Assembly (NCBI GenBank): GCA_029907055.1 | Contig: JARYMO010000016.1 | Span: 1-13,783 of the forward strand | DNA length: 13,783 nucleotides | Direction: 5' to 3' | Source of the DNA: Syntrophomonadaceae bacterium | GTDB lineage: Bacteria > Bacillota > Syntrophomonadia > Syntrophomonadales > Syntrophothermaceae | In this document: one piece after another, positions 4,985 to 12,344 of the stretch | Layout: each line of letters opens with the position of its first letter | Numbering within the stretch: position 1 is the stretch's first letter | Notes under the pieces: generated by a model | Databases searched by the model: none | What the model was told of the DNA's origin: nothing | What the model saw: only the letters and a program-made list of their open reading frames with translations | Made by a program: the position numbers and the translations under genes

Positions 4985-5686
4985 TTATGCCTGGGTCATC
5001 CGCTGGGCCGATCTGACTACCTCGGTGGCAGGCGATGAGGGCCGGGATTCCCTCGGTTCGACGATTCCGGCCTTCATGGCCAGCATCAGGGCCTGCGTGC
5101 GGTTGCGCACCCCCAGCTTCTGAAAGATGTTGCGCAGGTGGGCCTTGACCGTCGATTCCGACAGGTAGAGTGCGCTGGCGATTTCCTGGTTGGACATGCT
5201 CTCGCCGAGCAAGGCCAGCACGCGGCGTTCCTGTGCGGTCAACGTGTCCAGGGCGGCGAGCTCGCCGTTCCTGCCGTTCCCCCCCGACAGCGAATCAGGG
5301 TTCAGCCGCGGCAGGCAAAGGATGCCCGCCTTGACGATGAGCTCAACTGCCTCCACCACCTGGCAGGGCAGCAGCCGTGCCGGAAGGCAGCCGCGCAGCC
5401 CGGCCTTCAGCAACGCGTTGATGTCCAGCCGCCGGGGGTCACTGACGATGACCACGGGATGAGTGAACGGGCACTTCACGCACAGTTCCCGGACCGTGAG
5501 CCCGGGGTCCTCTTCCCCTGCATCCCAGAGCACGATGTCCGGGTGCATGCCGGCCGCCCTGTCTACCAGCACTTCGGCGTCGGCCGTCCCTGCCACCTCG
5601 AAGAGGGGGTTCTTCAGGAAGGCAGCGGCCAGTGCCTCGCACCATTCCAGGGAATGACCCCCCAGCAGGATTCGGAACTCGCTCAT
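4985..5686 (-). CDS. LuxR/NarL-family response regulator with degenerate receiver
   Basis: The product has 233 residues. ATG at 5686 has GGAGGT seven bases upstream. Residues 4-120 have the layout of a response-regulator receiver domain, and residues 148-205 are a canonical LuxR-type helix-turn-helix (LTAQERRVLALL, SNQEIASALYLSESTVKAHL, KLGVRNRTQAL). A candidate phospho-acceptor is Asp55 in IVLWDAG, and Ser82 fits the conserved Thr/Ser. However, the acidic pair that binds magnesium is Gly9-Gly10 (LLGGHS where LLVDDH is usual), and the conserved Lys near residue 103 is Ala-Arg (CLPAR). This suggests that phosphorylation is impaired or that control is by another means. No histidine kinase gene adjoins it. 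It lies directly upstream, in the coding direction, of the three repeat-protein genes, which may be its targets, but a terminator separates them. Confidence 0.92.
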   Translation of the reverse strand: MSEFRILLGGHSLEWCEALAAAFLKNPLFEVAGTADAEVLVDRAAGMHPDIVLWDAGEEDPGLTVRELCVKCPFTHPVVIVSDPRRLDINALLKAGLRGCLPARLLPCQVVEAVELIVKAGILCLPRLNPDSLSGGNGRNGELAALDTLTAQERRVLALLGESMSNQEIASALYLSESTVKAHLRNIFQKLGVRNRTQALMLAMKAGIVEPRESRPSSPATEVVRSAQRMTQA

Positions 5687-5692
5687 GCTGTC

Positions 5693-5737
5693 GACCTCCG
5701 CTTCCCCGGGCTGGGCACGTGCCCGGCCCGGCGGACG
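5693..5737 (-). promoter_or_regulatory. Regulator leader with near-perfect 24-bp palindrome
   Basis: GGGCACGTGCCC (5713-5724) is a perfect palindrome extended on both sides (5707-5730) with one mismatched pair. It sits just upstream of the regulator's ribosome binding site. Read on the minus strand, the block order (CGTCCGCCGGGC, hairpin, GGGAA, GGAGGTC) repeats that at 758-796. It could be an autoregulatory operator or an mRNA hairpin. Confidence 0.45.
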
Positions 5738-5768
5738 AGATTTCGCTGGGCAGCGTTGGCAGACAGTC

Positions 5769-5780
5769 CGAACTAGTTCG
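5769..5780. promoter_or_regulatory. Perfect 12-bp palindrome CGAACTAGTTCG
   Basis: This lies 83-94 bases upstream of the regulator start, in the likely promoter region. Dyad operators of this kind suit a dimeric LuxR-type protein, so autoregulation is plausible. No binding consensus is known to me for this protein. Confidence 0.35.
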
Positions 5781-6251
5781 ACGGTGATTCGACGCGTAAT
5801 GTAGCCAACAGTAACCTGACCGGATTAGTCCTCGGTCGCCGACCCCTTCCTGCCCCTCGGGCCTGGGACCACGCGTGCGATAACCGTGCGGTATTGCGCT
5901 GATGAAAGGCGTGGGAGCTGGAGAGGATCACGCGCCGACGCGATCGGCTCCGCGCGCCCGCCGTTGCGGGCCCGCTTTCCATTCGCCAGCAACGAAGATG
6001 GATTCCCTCGGTATAGCTGGGGAGAGGTGCAGGAAACAGCCGTGGTGTATGCCGGGCGGTCGCCGGGGGAGATCCGGGTGCAGCCAAGCGTAGGGCGTCG
6101 AAGGTACAACTACTGGTACTAATTCTACTGTACCACCGCCAGGGGGTGGGCGCATTACTCCAAAGAACCAGTTTCACCTTTCGCCGCTGGCCCTGTCGCG
6201 GAAGAAGCGCGTCCCACACTTTACAACGGCGGTGCTCCAGCCAGTCCTCCC
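5781..6251. other. Gene-poor stretch upstream of the regulator
   Basis: About 470 bases hold no gene I can support. Frames such as 5886-6122 on the plus strand lack a ribosome binding site. An AT-richer patch at 6100-6130 contains GGTACA and TGTACC as an inverted pair, and a GTTCTTTGGAGT sequence lies on the minus strand at 6157-6168, close to the motif found before the R elements. I compared the region with common riboswitch cores by eye and recognised none. Confidence 0.45.
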
Positions 6252-6656
6252 TCAGCTCCAGTGGCCGGCCTGCAGGGCCTGCTCGCAGCAGTGGACCGCA
6301 TCATCGTAGCGCCCCACCTTCACCAGGCACACTGCCTTGGCCCTCCAGGCCTCGGCCAGGGATGGATCGAGGGCCAACACCTGTTCGCAGTACTCCAGGG
6401 CCTCCTGCCAGCGCCCCAGGTGGCGCAGGATACCGGCCTTCATCGCCAGCGCCGGCACTGAGCGCGGGGCGAGGGCCAGTACCTCGTCGAGCAAGGGAAG
6501 GGCCTCCTGGAACTCGCCGTCTTCACACAGGAAGGCACAGGCCGTGAGGAGGCTCACCACTCTTTCCATCGCGTCTCCGTGGGTGGCCGCCTCCAGGGCC
6601 AGGAACGCCCTGCGCGCGTTGGCATCCATGTTCAGGCGCGAGAACCTGTCCGCCAT
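6252..6656 (-). CDS. Small TPR-repeat protein
   Basis: The product has 134 residues. ATG at 6656 is preferred over one 12 codons upstream because a purine-rich GGGGAGGGA precedes it, although the spacing is slightly long. Three tetratricopeptide repeats fill most of the protein (about 36-63, 67-100, 101-134), with typical residues in G-E-F-Q-E-A-L-P-L-L, L-G-R-W-Q-E-A-L-E-Y and V-G-R-Y-D-D-A-V. TPRs form helical scaffolds that bind other proteins. No signal peptide or membrane helix is visible, so it is probably cytoplasmic. It follows the thioesterase gene on the same strand after 121 bases and could be cotranscribed with it. The partner is unknown. Confidence 0.85.
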   Translation of the reverse strand: MADRFSRLNMDANARRAFLALEAATHGDAMERVVSLLTACAFLCEDGEFQEALPLLDEVLALAPRSVPALAMKAGILRHLGRWQEALEYCEQVLALDPSLAEAWRAKAVCLVKVGRYDDAVHCCEQALQAGHWS

Positions 6657-6777
6657 GCCTCTGTTGTCCCTCCCCTGCCTGTTCGCCTGCATTCAGTCCC
6701 ACCGGTCGATGCGGTGCCCACCACCGTGGTCCTCCGCGGCGGCCGCCCGGACGGGCACGCCCCTGCAGCCTGCCCGT

Positions 6778-7224
6778 TCACCCGCGGCCACTGTCTGCCG
6801 AGGGCAGGCGCGCGATATTGGTCGTCGCCGTGGCGACCAGCCTGCCTGCCCCGTCGAAGGCATCGCCGGTCAGGTGGGCAATGGTACGGCCGAGCGACTT
6901 CAGCTGCACGGTCACGGTGAGGGTGTCCCCCACCAGCACCGGGCGCTGGTAGTTGACGTGCAGGTCAACCGAGGCCATGGCCATGCTGCCGGTCGCAAAG
7001 TAGACGAGGCTGCCGAAGGCGTTGTCGAAGGCCGCGCAGATGAAGCCCCCCTGCATGCTCCCGCGAGGGTTGGCGAAGGTCTCCAGCACCGGGTAGCGGA
7101 AGGTCACCGCCTCGTTCTCCGCGTACTCGACGAACTCCGGCTGCATCATGGCGAAGCAGCCCGGTGGTTCCGCCTCGTGCCCCAGCCGGGCCAGCACCGC
7201 TTCCAGGTCCGTGTACCTGGCCAC
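6778..7224 (-). CDS. Hotdog-fold thioesterase (PaaI/4HBT type)
   Basis: The product has 148 residues from GTG at 7224, which has GGAGGT seven bases upstream. An ATG at 7239 and a GTG at 7254 are in-frame alternatives with worse ribosome binding sites. The catalytic helix region ANPRGSMQGGFICAAFDNAFG-like (residues 51-71) fits the PaaI/4HBT pattern in which N and (H/Q)GG precede a helix with an acidic residue: Asn52, Gln58-Gly59-Gly60 and Asp67. The later strands (VDLHVNYQRPVLVGDTL, 87-102) are also typical. Such enzymes hydrolyse acyl-CoA or aryl-CoA thioesters in the cytoplasm. The substrate cannot be read from the sequence. The usual His is Gln here, a known variant in the superfamily. Confidence 0.88.
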   Translation of the reverse strand: MARYTDLEAVLARLGHEAEPPGCFAMMQPEFVEYAENEAVTFRYPVLETFANPRGSMQGGFICAAFDNAFGSLVYFATGSMAMASVDLHVNYQRPVLVGDTLTVTVQLKSLGRTIAHLTGDAFDGAGRLVATATTNIARLPSADSGRG

Positions 7225-7285
7225 TCGCTGCACCTCCATCTCCCTGCCGCGCACCGCGGCTGAGTTGTCGTCCCATCATTGTTCT

Positions 7286-7314
7286 ATTGTAGACCGAAGT
7301 CCGCGGCGGCGCCA
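7286..7314 (-). promoter_or_regulatory. Candidate promoter of the thioesterase gene
   Basis: On the minus strand TGGCGC (7314-7309) and TACAAT (7291-7286) are separated by 17 bases, giving a leader of about 50-60 bases before the chosen start. The -10 box is good (5 of 6 to TATAAT); the -35 box is poor. Confidence 0.42.
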
Positions 7315-7355
7315 GCCGGTTCGCGCCTCGTCCCGGTCGACGCCCCGCCCGGCCG

Positions 7356-7384
7356 TGGCGCGGGTGGCTCCCGTGCGCTACAAT
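7356..7384 (+). promoter_or_regulatory. Candidate promoter of the ABC exporter operon
   Basis: TGGCGC (7356-7361), a 17-base spacer and TACAAT (7379-7384) stand about 55 bases before the exporter start. The hexamers and the spacing are the same as in the divergent thioesterase promoter. Confidence 0.45.
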
Positions 7385-7438
7385 GAATCAGGCGGCATTC
7401 CAGGGCCGCCACACCCCCTGCGGAGGGAGGAGCCCCCA

Positions 7439-9166
7439 GTGCTGCGCCTGCTCAGACATCTTGCCCCCTACCGCTGGCAGATCGCCGGGGTGTGCCTGCT
7501 GGTGGTGTTGCAGAACCTGGCCGAGCTGCTGCTGCCCACCCTGATGGCAGACATCGTGGACCGCGGGGTGTTCCGCATGGACACCCCTCTCATCCTGCGC
7601 ACCGGGGCGATGATGTTGGCGGTAACCGCGGTGGGTGCGGCCTGCTCCATCGGGGTGAGCCTGCTGGCCGCGCTGGTCTCGACAGGATTCGGGCGCAGGC
7701 TGCGGAGCATGGTCTTCGCGCGGGAGGAGAGCTTTTCCCTCGACGAGTTTGACCGCCTGGGCACGGCTACCCTCATTATCCGCTGCACCAACGACATCAC
7801 CCAGGTGCAGCAGGTGGTGTTCATGGTGTTGCGCATGGCGCTAGGGGCCCCCGTCATGCTGGTAGGGGGCATTGTCATGGCCCTGGCCGAGGATGCCGCC
7901 CTCTCCTGGCTCATCGTGGTGGTCACCCCGCTGCTGGGAGCAGCGGTGTGGGCCATCGCCGCCCGCGGGATGCCGCTCTTCCGGGCGGTGCAGGCCAGGC
8001 TGGACCGGCTCAACCTGGTGCTGCGCGAGCAACTGACGGGCATACGGGTCATCCGCGCCTTCAACCGCGTGGGCTGGGAACTGGAACGCTTCGACCAGGC
8101 CAACCGCGACCTGACCCAGGTCTCCATCTCCGTCAACCAGCTGCTGGCGGCCATGATGCCGGTGGTGATGCTGCTGATGAACGTCACCGCGGTGGCCGTG
8201 GTCTGGTTCGGGGGCCTGCGCATCGACCAGGGGCAGATGCAGGTGGGTTCCCTGATGGCCTTCATCCAGTACGTGATGCTCATCATGTTCTCGCTGGTCA
8301 TGCTGTCCATGCTCTTCGTGATGGTGCCGCGGGCGGCGGTGTCCGCCGGGCGCATCAACGAGGTGCTGGAAACGGAGCCGGAGATTGTCGATCCCCTCCT
8401 CCCCCGCGAACCCGTCCGGGCCGAAGGGGGGGTGGAGTACCGCGGCGTCACCTTCAGCTACCACGGGGCGGAGCACCCCGCCCTGCAGGACATCTCCTTC
8501 ACCGCCCGCGCCGGCGAGTTCACCGCCATCATCGGCAGCACCGGGTCCGGCAAGTCAACGCTGGTCAACCTCCTGCTGCGCTTCTACGACGTGGACCGCG
8601 GGGCCATCCTGGTCGACGGCGTCGACGTGCGGGAAATGTCCCAGGCCAGCCTGCGTTCCCGCATCGGCTACGTCCCACAGCAAGCGGTGTTGTTTTCGGG
8701 CACCATCGCCGACAACATCCGCTACGGGAAGGAGGACGCCACGGAGGAAGAGATCCGGCACGCGGCCGCCATTGCCCAGGCGGCTGACTTTATCGAAGCC
8801 ATGCCGCAAGGATACCAGTCCGTGGTCGCCCAGGGCGGCACCAACCTTTCCGGTGGCCAACGTCAGCGCCTGGCCATCGCCCGCGCCCTGGTGCGGCGCC
8901 CGCAGATCTACGTCTTCGACGACAGCTTCTCCGCCCTCGACTTCCAGACCGACGCGCGCCTGCGCCAGGCGCTGCGGCGGGAGACCCGCGACGCCACCGT
9001 GTTCCTCGTGGCCCAACGCGTGGGCAGCGTCATGGACGCCGACCGCATCATCGTGCTGGAAGAGGGGCGCATTGCCGCCATGGGGACCCACCGCGAGCTG
9101 ATGGAGTGCTGCCAGGTGTACCGGGAAATCGCCTGTTCGCAACTGGCGGAGGAGGCACTGGCATGA
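7439..9166 (+). CDS. Heterodimeric ABC exporter half-transporter, degenerate-site subunit (TM287/BmrC-like)
   Basis: The product has 575 residues. GTG at 7439 follows GGAGGGAGGAG by six bases; longer frames upstream lack support and cross the promoter. An ABC exporter membrane domain with about six helices fills residues 1-320, followed by a nucleotide-binding domain with Walker A GSTGSGKS (366-373), Q-loop PQQ, signature LSGGQ (470-474) and Walker B YVFDDSFSALD. The catalytic Glu is Asp495, and the switch His is Gln526 (VAQR). These two changes are the hallmark of the degenerate-site partner in TM287/TM288-type heterodimers, so this subunit should need the next gene product for ATP hydrolysis. 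The substrate is unknown; drug or lipid export is usual in the family. The stop overlaps the next start as ATGA. Confidence 0.94.
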   Translation: MLRLLRHLAPYRWQIAGVCLLVVLQNLAELLLPTLMADIVDRGVFRMDTPLILRTGAMMLAVTAVGAACSIGVSLLAALVSTGFGRRLRSMVFAREESFSLDEFDRLGTATLIIRCTNDITQVQQVVFMVLRMALGAPVMLVGGIVMALAEDAALSWLIVVVTPLLGAAVWAIAARGMPLFRAVQARLDRLNLVLREQLTGIRVIRAFNRVGWELERFDQANRDLTQVSISVNQLLAAMMPVVMLLMNVTAVAVVWFGGLRIDQGQMQVGSLMAFIQYVMLIMFSLVMLSMLFVMVPRAAVSAGRINEVLETEPEIVDPLLPREPVRAEGGVEYRGVTFSYHGAEHPALQDISFTARAGEFTAIIGSTGSGKSTLVNLLLRFYDVDRGAILVDGVDVREMSQASLRSRIGYVPQQAVLFSGTIADNIRYGKEDATEEEIRHAAAIAQAADFIEAMPQGYQSVVAQGGTNLSGGQRQRLAIARALVRRPQIYVFDDSFSALDFQTDARLRQALRRETRDATVFLVAQRVGSVMDADRIIVLEEGRIAAMGTHRELMECCQVYREIACSQLAEEALA

Positions 9167-11040
9167 ACGGAAGGCAGCGGGAGCCCGGGCGCGGGGTACG
9201 TCCAGGGCCTGGTGGTCCGCACGCCGGGCTGGTGCGTCCGGTGGAGCGGGCGCGCGATTTCCGGGGTACGGTGCGCCGGCTGGTGCGCTACCTGCTGCCC
9301 CGCCGCCGGCACATCGCGCTGGTAGTGCTGCTGGCGGTGATGAGCACCCTGTTCGGAGTCATCAGCCCCCGGCTGCTGGGCAACGCCACCACCCTCCTGT
9401 ACCAGGGCATGGTGCAGCGCGCACGCGGCGTGGGGGGAGGGGTCGACTTCGCGGCCCTGCAGCGCATCATCTTCCTCCTGCTGGTGCTCTACGTGGCCAG
9501 CAGCCTCTTCACCTACCTGCAGCAGTTCATCATGGCCGGCATTGCCCAGCGCACGGTAGCTCGCATGCGGGAGGAGGTAAGCCGCAGGCTCTCCCGCCTT
9601 CCCCTCAGCTACTTCGATGCCCGCACCCACGGCGAGATCCTCAGCCGGGTGACCAACGACATCGACACCATCGCTTCCACCCTGCAGCAGAGCCTTACCC
9701 AGCTCATCAGCGCGCTGGTCAGCCTGGTGGGGGTGCTGGTGATGATGGTATCCATCAGTCCCCTGTTGACCATGGTGGCGGTGGTCACCCTGCCGGTCAC
9801 GGTGCTGGTCACCAGGTGGGTGGCGGCCCGCTCCCAGAAATACTACGCCGGCCAGCAGCGCGAGCTGGGGGAACTGAACGGGCACGTGGAGGAGATGCTG
9901 GGCGGGCACCGGGTGGTCAAGGCCTTTGGCAGGGAGGCGGACTCGCTTGCCCGCTTCGAGGCTATCAACCACCGGCTGTTCGGGGTGGCATGGAAGGCCC
10001 AGTTCATGTCCGGCACCATCATGCCGCTGATGATGCTCATCGGCAATGTCGGCTACGTGTTGGTGTCAGTGGGGGGGGCCATCCTGGTCACCCGCCAGGC
10101 CATCACCATCGGTGATGTCCAGGCCTTCATCCAGTACTCGCGGCATTTCACTCATCCCATCACCCAGACCGCCAACATCGCCAACATCATCCAGTCCACG
10201 GTGGCGGCGGCGGAACGCGTCTTCGAGCTCCTGGACGAGCGGGAAGAAGCCCCGGACCCGGCGGACGCCCTGCGGCTGCAGGACCCGCGCGGTGACGTGC
10301 GCTTCGAGCATGTCCGTTTCGGTTACCAGCCAGGACCGCCCCTGATGGAAGACCTGAACTTCGAGGTGCGGGCCGGGCAGACGGTGGCCATTGTCGGGCC
10401 CACCGGCGCCGGCAAGACGACCCTGGTGAACCTGCTGATGCGCTTCTACGAGGTCGACGGGGGGCGCATCACGGTGGACGGCTTCGACATTCGCCGCCTC
10501 ACCCGCGAGTCGCTGCGGCAGGCCTTCGGCATGGTGCTGCAGGACGCCTGGCTGTTCAACGGCACCATCCGCGACAACATCGCCTACGGGCGCCAGGGCG
10601 CCGGCGAAGAGGAGGTGGTGCGCGCGGCGGTAGCGGCCAGGGCCGACCACTTCATCCGCACCCTCCCCGAGGGGTATGACACGGTCCTCAACGAGGAGGC
10701 CAGCAACATCTCCCAGGGGCAGAAACAGCTGCTGACCATCGCGCGGGCGCTGCTGGCCGACCCGGCCATCCTCATCCTGGACGAGGCCACCAGCAGCGTG
10801 GACACGCGTACCGAGCTCCTCATCCAGCAGGCCACGGCCGAACTGATGCGGGGCCGGACCAGCTTCGTCATTGCCCACCGACTGTCGACCATCCGCCACG
10901 CCGACCTCATCCTGGTGATGAACCAGGGCACCATCGTCGAGCAGGGCACCCATGCAGGACTATTGGAGAAGGGGGGCTTCTACGCCCAGCTCTACCGCAG
11001 CCAGTTCACCGGCAGCCTGGCTGCCGACCAGGCAGGGTAG
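9163..11040 (+). CDS. Heterodimeric ABC exporter half-transporter, catalytic-site subunit (TM288/BmrD-like)
   Basis: The product has 625 residues. ATG at 9163 overlaps the upstream stop by four bases and has GGAGGAGG seven bases before it, indicating translational coupling. An N-terminal extension of about 35 residues, rich in Arg, Gly and Pro, precedes the membrane domain (about 45-365). The nucleotide-binding domain has Walker A GPTGAGKT (412-419), Q-loop LQD, Walker B ILILDEATSS with catalytic Glu541, and switch His572 (IAHRLSTI). Its signature is ISQGQ (516-520) instead of LSGGQ. In TM287/TM288 pairs the odd signature faces the degenerate Walker site of the partner, which fits the upstream gene exactly. 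The protein acts in the cytoplasmic membrane as a heterodimer. Confidence 0.94.
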   Translation: MNGRQREPGRGVRPGPGGPHAGLVRPVERARDFRGTVRRLVRYLLPRRRHIALVVLLAVMSTLFGVISPRLLGNATTLLYQGMVQRARGVGGGVDFAALQRIIFLLLVLYVASSLFTYLQQFIMAGIAQRTVARMREEVSRRLSRLPLSYFDARTHGEILSRVTNDIDTIASTLQQSLTQLISALVSLVGVLVMMVSISPLLTMVAVVTLPVTVLVTRWVAARSQKYYAGQQRELGELNGHVEEMLGGHRVVKAFGREADSLARFEAINHRLFGVAWKAQFMSGTIMPLMMLIGNVGYVLVSVGGAILVTRQAITIGDVQAFIQYSRHFTHPITQTANIANIIQSTVAAAERVFELLDEREEAPDPADALRLQDPRGDVRFEHVRFGYQPGPPLMEDLNFEVRAGQTVAIVGPTGAGKTTLVNLLMRFYEVDGGRITVDGFDIRRLTRESLRQAFGMVLQDAWLFNGTIRDNIAYGRQGAGEEEVVRAAVAARADHFIRTLPEGYDTVLNEEASNISQGQKQLLTIARALLADPAILILDEATSSVDTRTELLIQQATAELMRGRTSFVIAHRLSTIRHADLILVMNQGTIVEQGTHAGLLEKGGFYAQLYRSQFTGSLAADQAG

Positions 11041-11188
11041 GCAGGGGCCCGGGGCCCGCCCAAGTCCCGCTGCGCCAGCGCTGCAGGCGCTCCGCCGCCA
11101 GCATGGACCATCGCCACCGGCGGGCACGGTATGCGCAGAACCGCGCCTGGTATCCGTTCACGGCGGTGACCGCCAGCGCCCGGGGCAT
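11006..11188 (-). CDS. Possible small Arg/Trp-rich protein downstream of the ZIP transporter
   Basis: This 60-residue frame starts at ATG 11188 with GGAGGAG at a good distance, 28 bases after the stop of the ZIP gene. Its 3' end overlaps the 3' end of the convergent ABC gene by 35 bases. The product is basic with ARRWRW and RLQRWRSGTW segments and has no recognised domain. The ribosome binding site is the main support. Such frames also arise by chance in GC-rich DNA. Confidence 0.28.
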   Translation of the reverse strand: MPRALAVTAVNGYQARFCAYRARRWRWSMLAAERLQRWRSGTWAGPGPLPTLPGRQPGCR

Positions 11189-11216
11189 ACGCCTCTCCTC
11201 CACCTGGCAGGCGGGA

Positions 11217-12035
11217 CTACCCGAAGGCCACGTCCAGCACCATCATGACCACGAAGCCCAGCATGGCGGCCAGCGTCGCCAGGTCGGCATTCCCGTTGCG
11301 CTGGCTCTCGGGCACTACTTCTTCCACCACCACGAATACCATCGCTCCTGCCGCGAAGGCGAGCGCGTACGGCAACAGCGGCGTCACCAGCAGCACTGCC
11401 GTTGCTCCCAGCATGGCGGCCAGCGGTTCCACCATTCCCGAGAGCTGTCCGTACCCGAAGGCCCGGACCCGCGGAACCCCCTCGCCGTAGAGGGGAACGG
11501 AAACAGCCAGTCCTTCCGGGAAGTTCTGGATGCCGATGCCCAGCGCCAGGGCCAGGGCTCCCGCCAGGGTGCTGGAGGAGAGCCCGGCCGCCACCCCACC
11601 GAATGCTACGCCCATCGCCAATCCCTCCGGGATGTTGTGGACCGTGACCGCGGTCACCAGGAGGATGGCCCTGTCCCATCCCGAACGCGGCCCCTCCGCC
11701 TCCGCCAGGGGGAAGCCCAGGTGAAGGTGGGGCAGCACCCTGTCAATCACCCACAGGAAGGCGCCCCCCGCCAGGAAGCCGACCGCTGCCGGCAGCCAGG
11801 CCGGCCCCGGTCCTGCTGCGGCCATTTCGATGGCTGGCGCCAGCAATGACCAGAAACTGGCGGCTATCATTACCCCGCCAGCGAATCCCAGCATGGCATC
11901 CAGCGTCTTTCTGCCCACCTCCCGGGTCAAGAAGACGCTGGCCGCCCCCAGCGCCGTGACCCCCCAGGTGAAGCATCCGGCCGCCAGTGACTGGAGCACT
12001 GGGTGCATTGCCTGCAGCAGGTTGCCGACCTCCAT
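11217..12035 (-). CDS. ZIP-family metal cation transporter
   Basis: The product has 272 residues. ATG at 12035 has GGAGGG about eight bases upstream. Eight membrane segments can be drawn. The two signature helices of the ZIP (ZupT/GufA-like) family are present: TVHNIPEGLAMG with His133, Asn134 and Glu137, and IQNFPEGLAVSVPL with Gln170, Asn171 and Glu174. Together these form the binuclear metal site. A short cytoplasmic loop has HLHLGF (about 103-108) in place of a long His-rich region. The family imports Zn(II) and sometimes Mn(II), Fe(II) or Co(II) across the cytoplasmic membrane; which metal is used here cannot be told. The gene is convergent with the ABC operon and divergent from the UbiB-like gene. 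No Zur- or Fur-like operator stood out. Confidence 0.93.
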   Translation of the reverse strand: MEVGNLLQAMHPVLQSLAAGCFTWGVTALGAASVFLTREVGRKTLDAMLGFAGGVMIAASFWSLLAPAIEMAAAGPGPAWLPAAVGFLAGGAFLWVIDRVLPHLHLGFPLAEAEGPRSGWDRAILLVTAVTVHNIPEGLAMGVAFGGVAAGLSSSTLAGALALALGIGIQNFPEGLAVSVPLYGEGVPRVRAFGYGQLSGMVEPLAAMLGATAVLLVTPLLPYALAFAAGAMVFVVVEEVVPESQRNGNADLATLAAMLGFVVMMVLDVAFG

Positions 12036-12344
12036 CCCCGCATCCCTCCCGGCCCCGGCCCTGACCCTGCCTCGGTTCCATCGGCGGGGCAGCGCCCTCT
12101 GTCCCCATTGCTCGCCCAGGCATGCCGTGCCTTCTTCAGCCCTGTTCCCTCACTTCGGCACCACCTGCACCGGCTCCTCCTCGCCCTCCCCGCCGGAGGC
12201 ACCGCCGGGCCCAGGTCGCGCCCCACTGCCAGGCGGCGGCAGGAAAACGCGTCCCCCCTGTGTAAGATACCCTGTGTGCGAGGCTCAGGAGCGCAACGCG
12301 CCAGCCCCGGCTCCCGCAGCCGGTCAGCGCAGAAGGAGGTGGCC
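12036..12344. other. Divergent intergenic region between ZIP and UbiB-like genes
   Basis: These 309 bases must hold promoters for both genes. TAAGAT at 12263-12268 on the plus strand is a possible -10 box for the UbiB-like gene, but no matching -35 box is seen. Frames crossing the region lack ribosome binding sites. I see no inverted repeat typical of a metal regulator. Confidence 0.4.

Noticed and set aside
5840..6120. Possible riboswitch or structured RNA
   Set aside because: No match to SAM, cyclic-di-GMP, T-box or other common cores could be traced by eye, and no expression platform precedes a gene. An Infernal search against Rfam would decide.
5773..6219. 148-codon minus-strand frame and the 5886-6122 plus-strand frame upstream of the regulator
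   Set aside because: Neither has a ribosome binding site or a protein-like composition.
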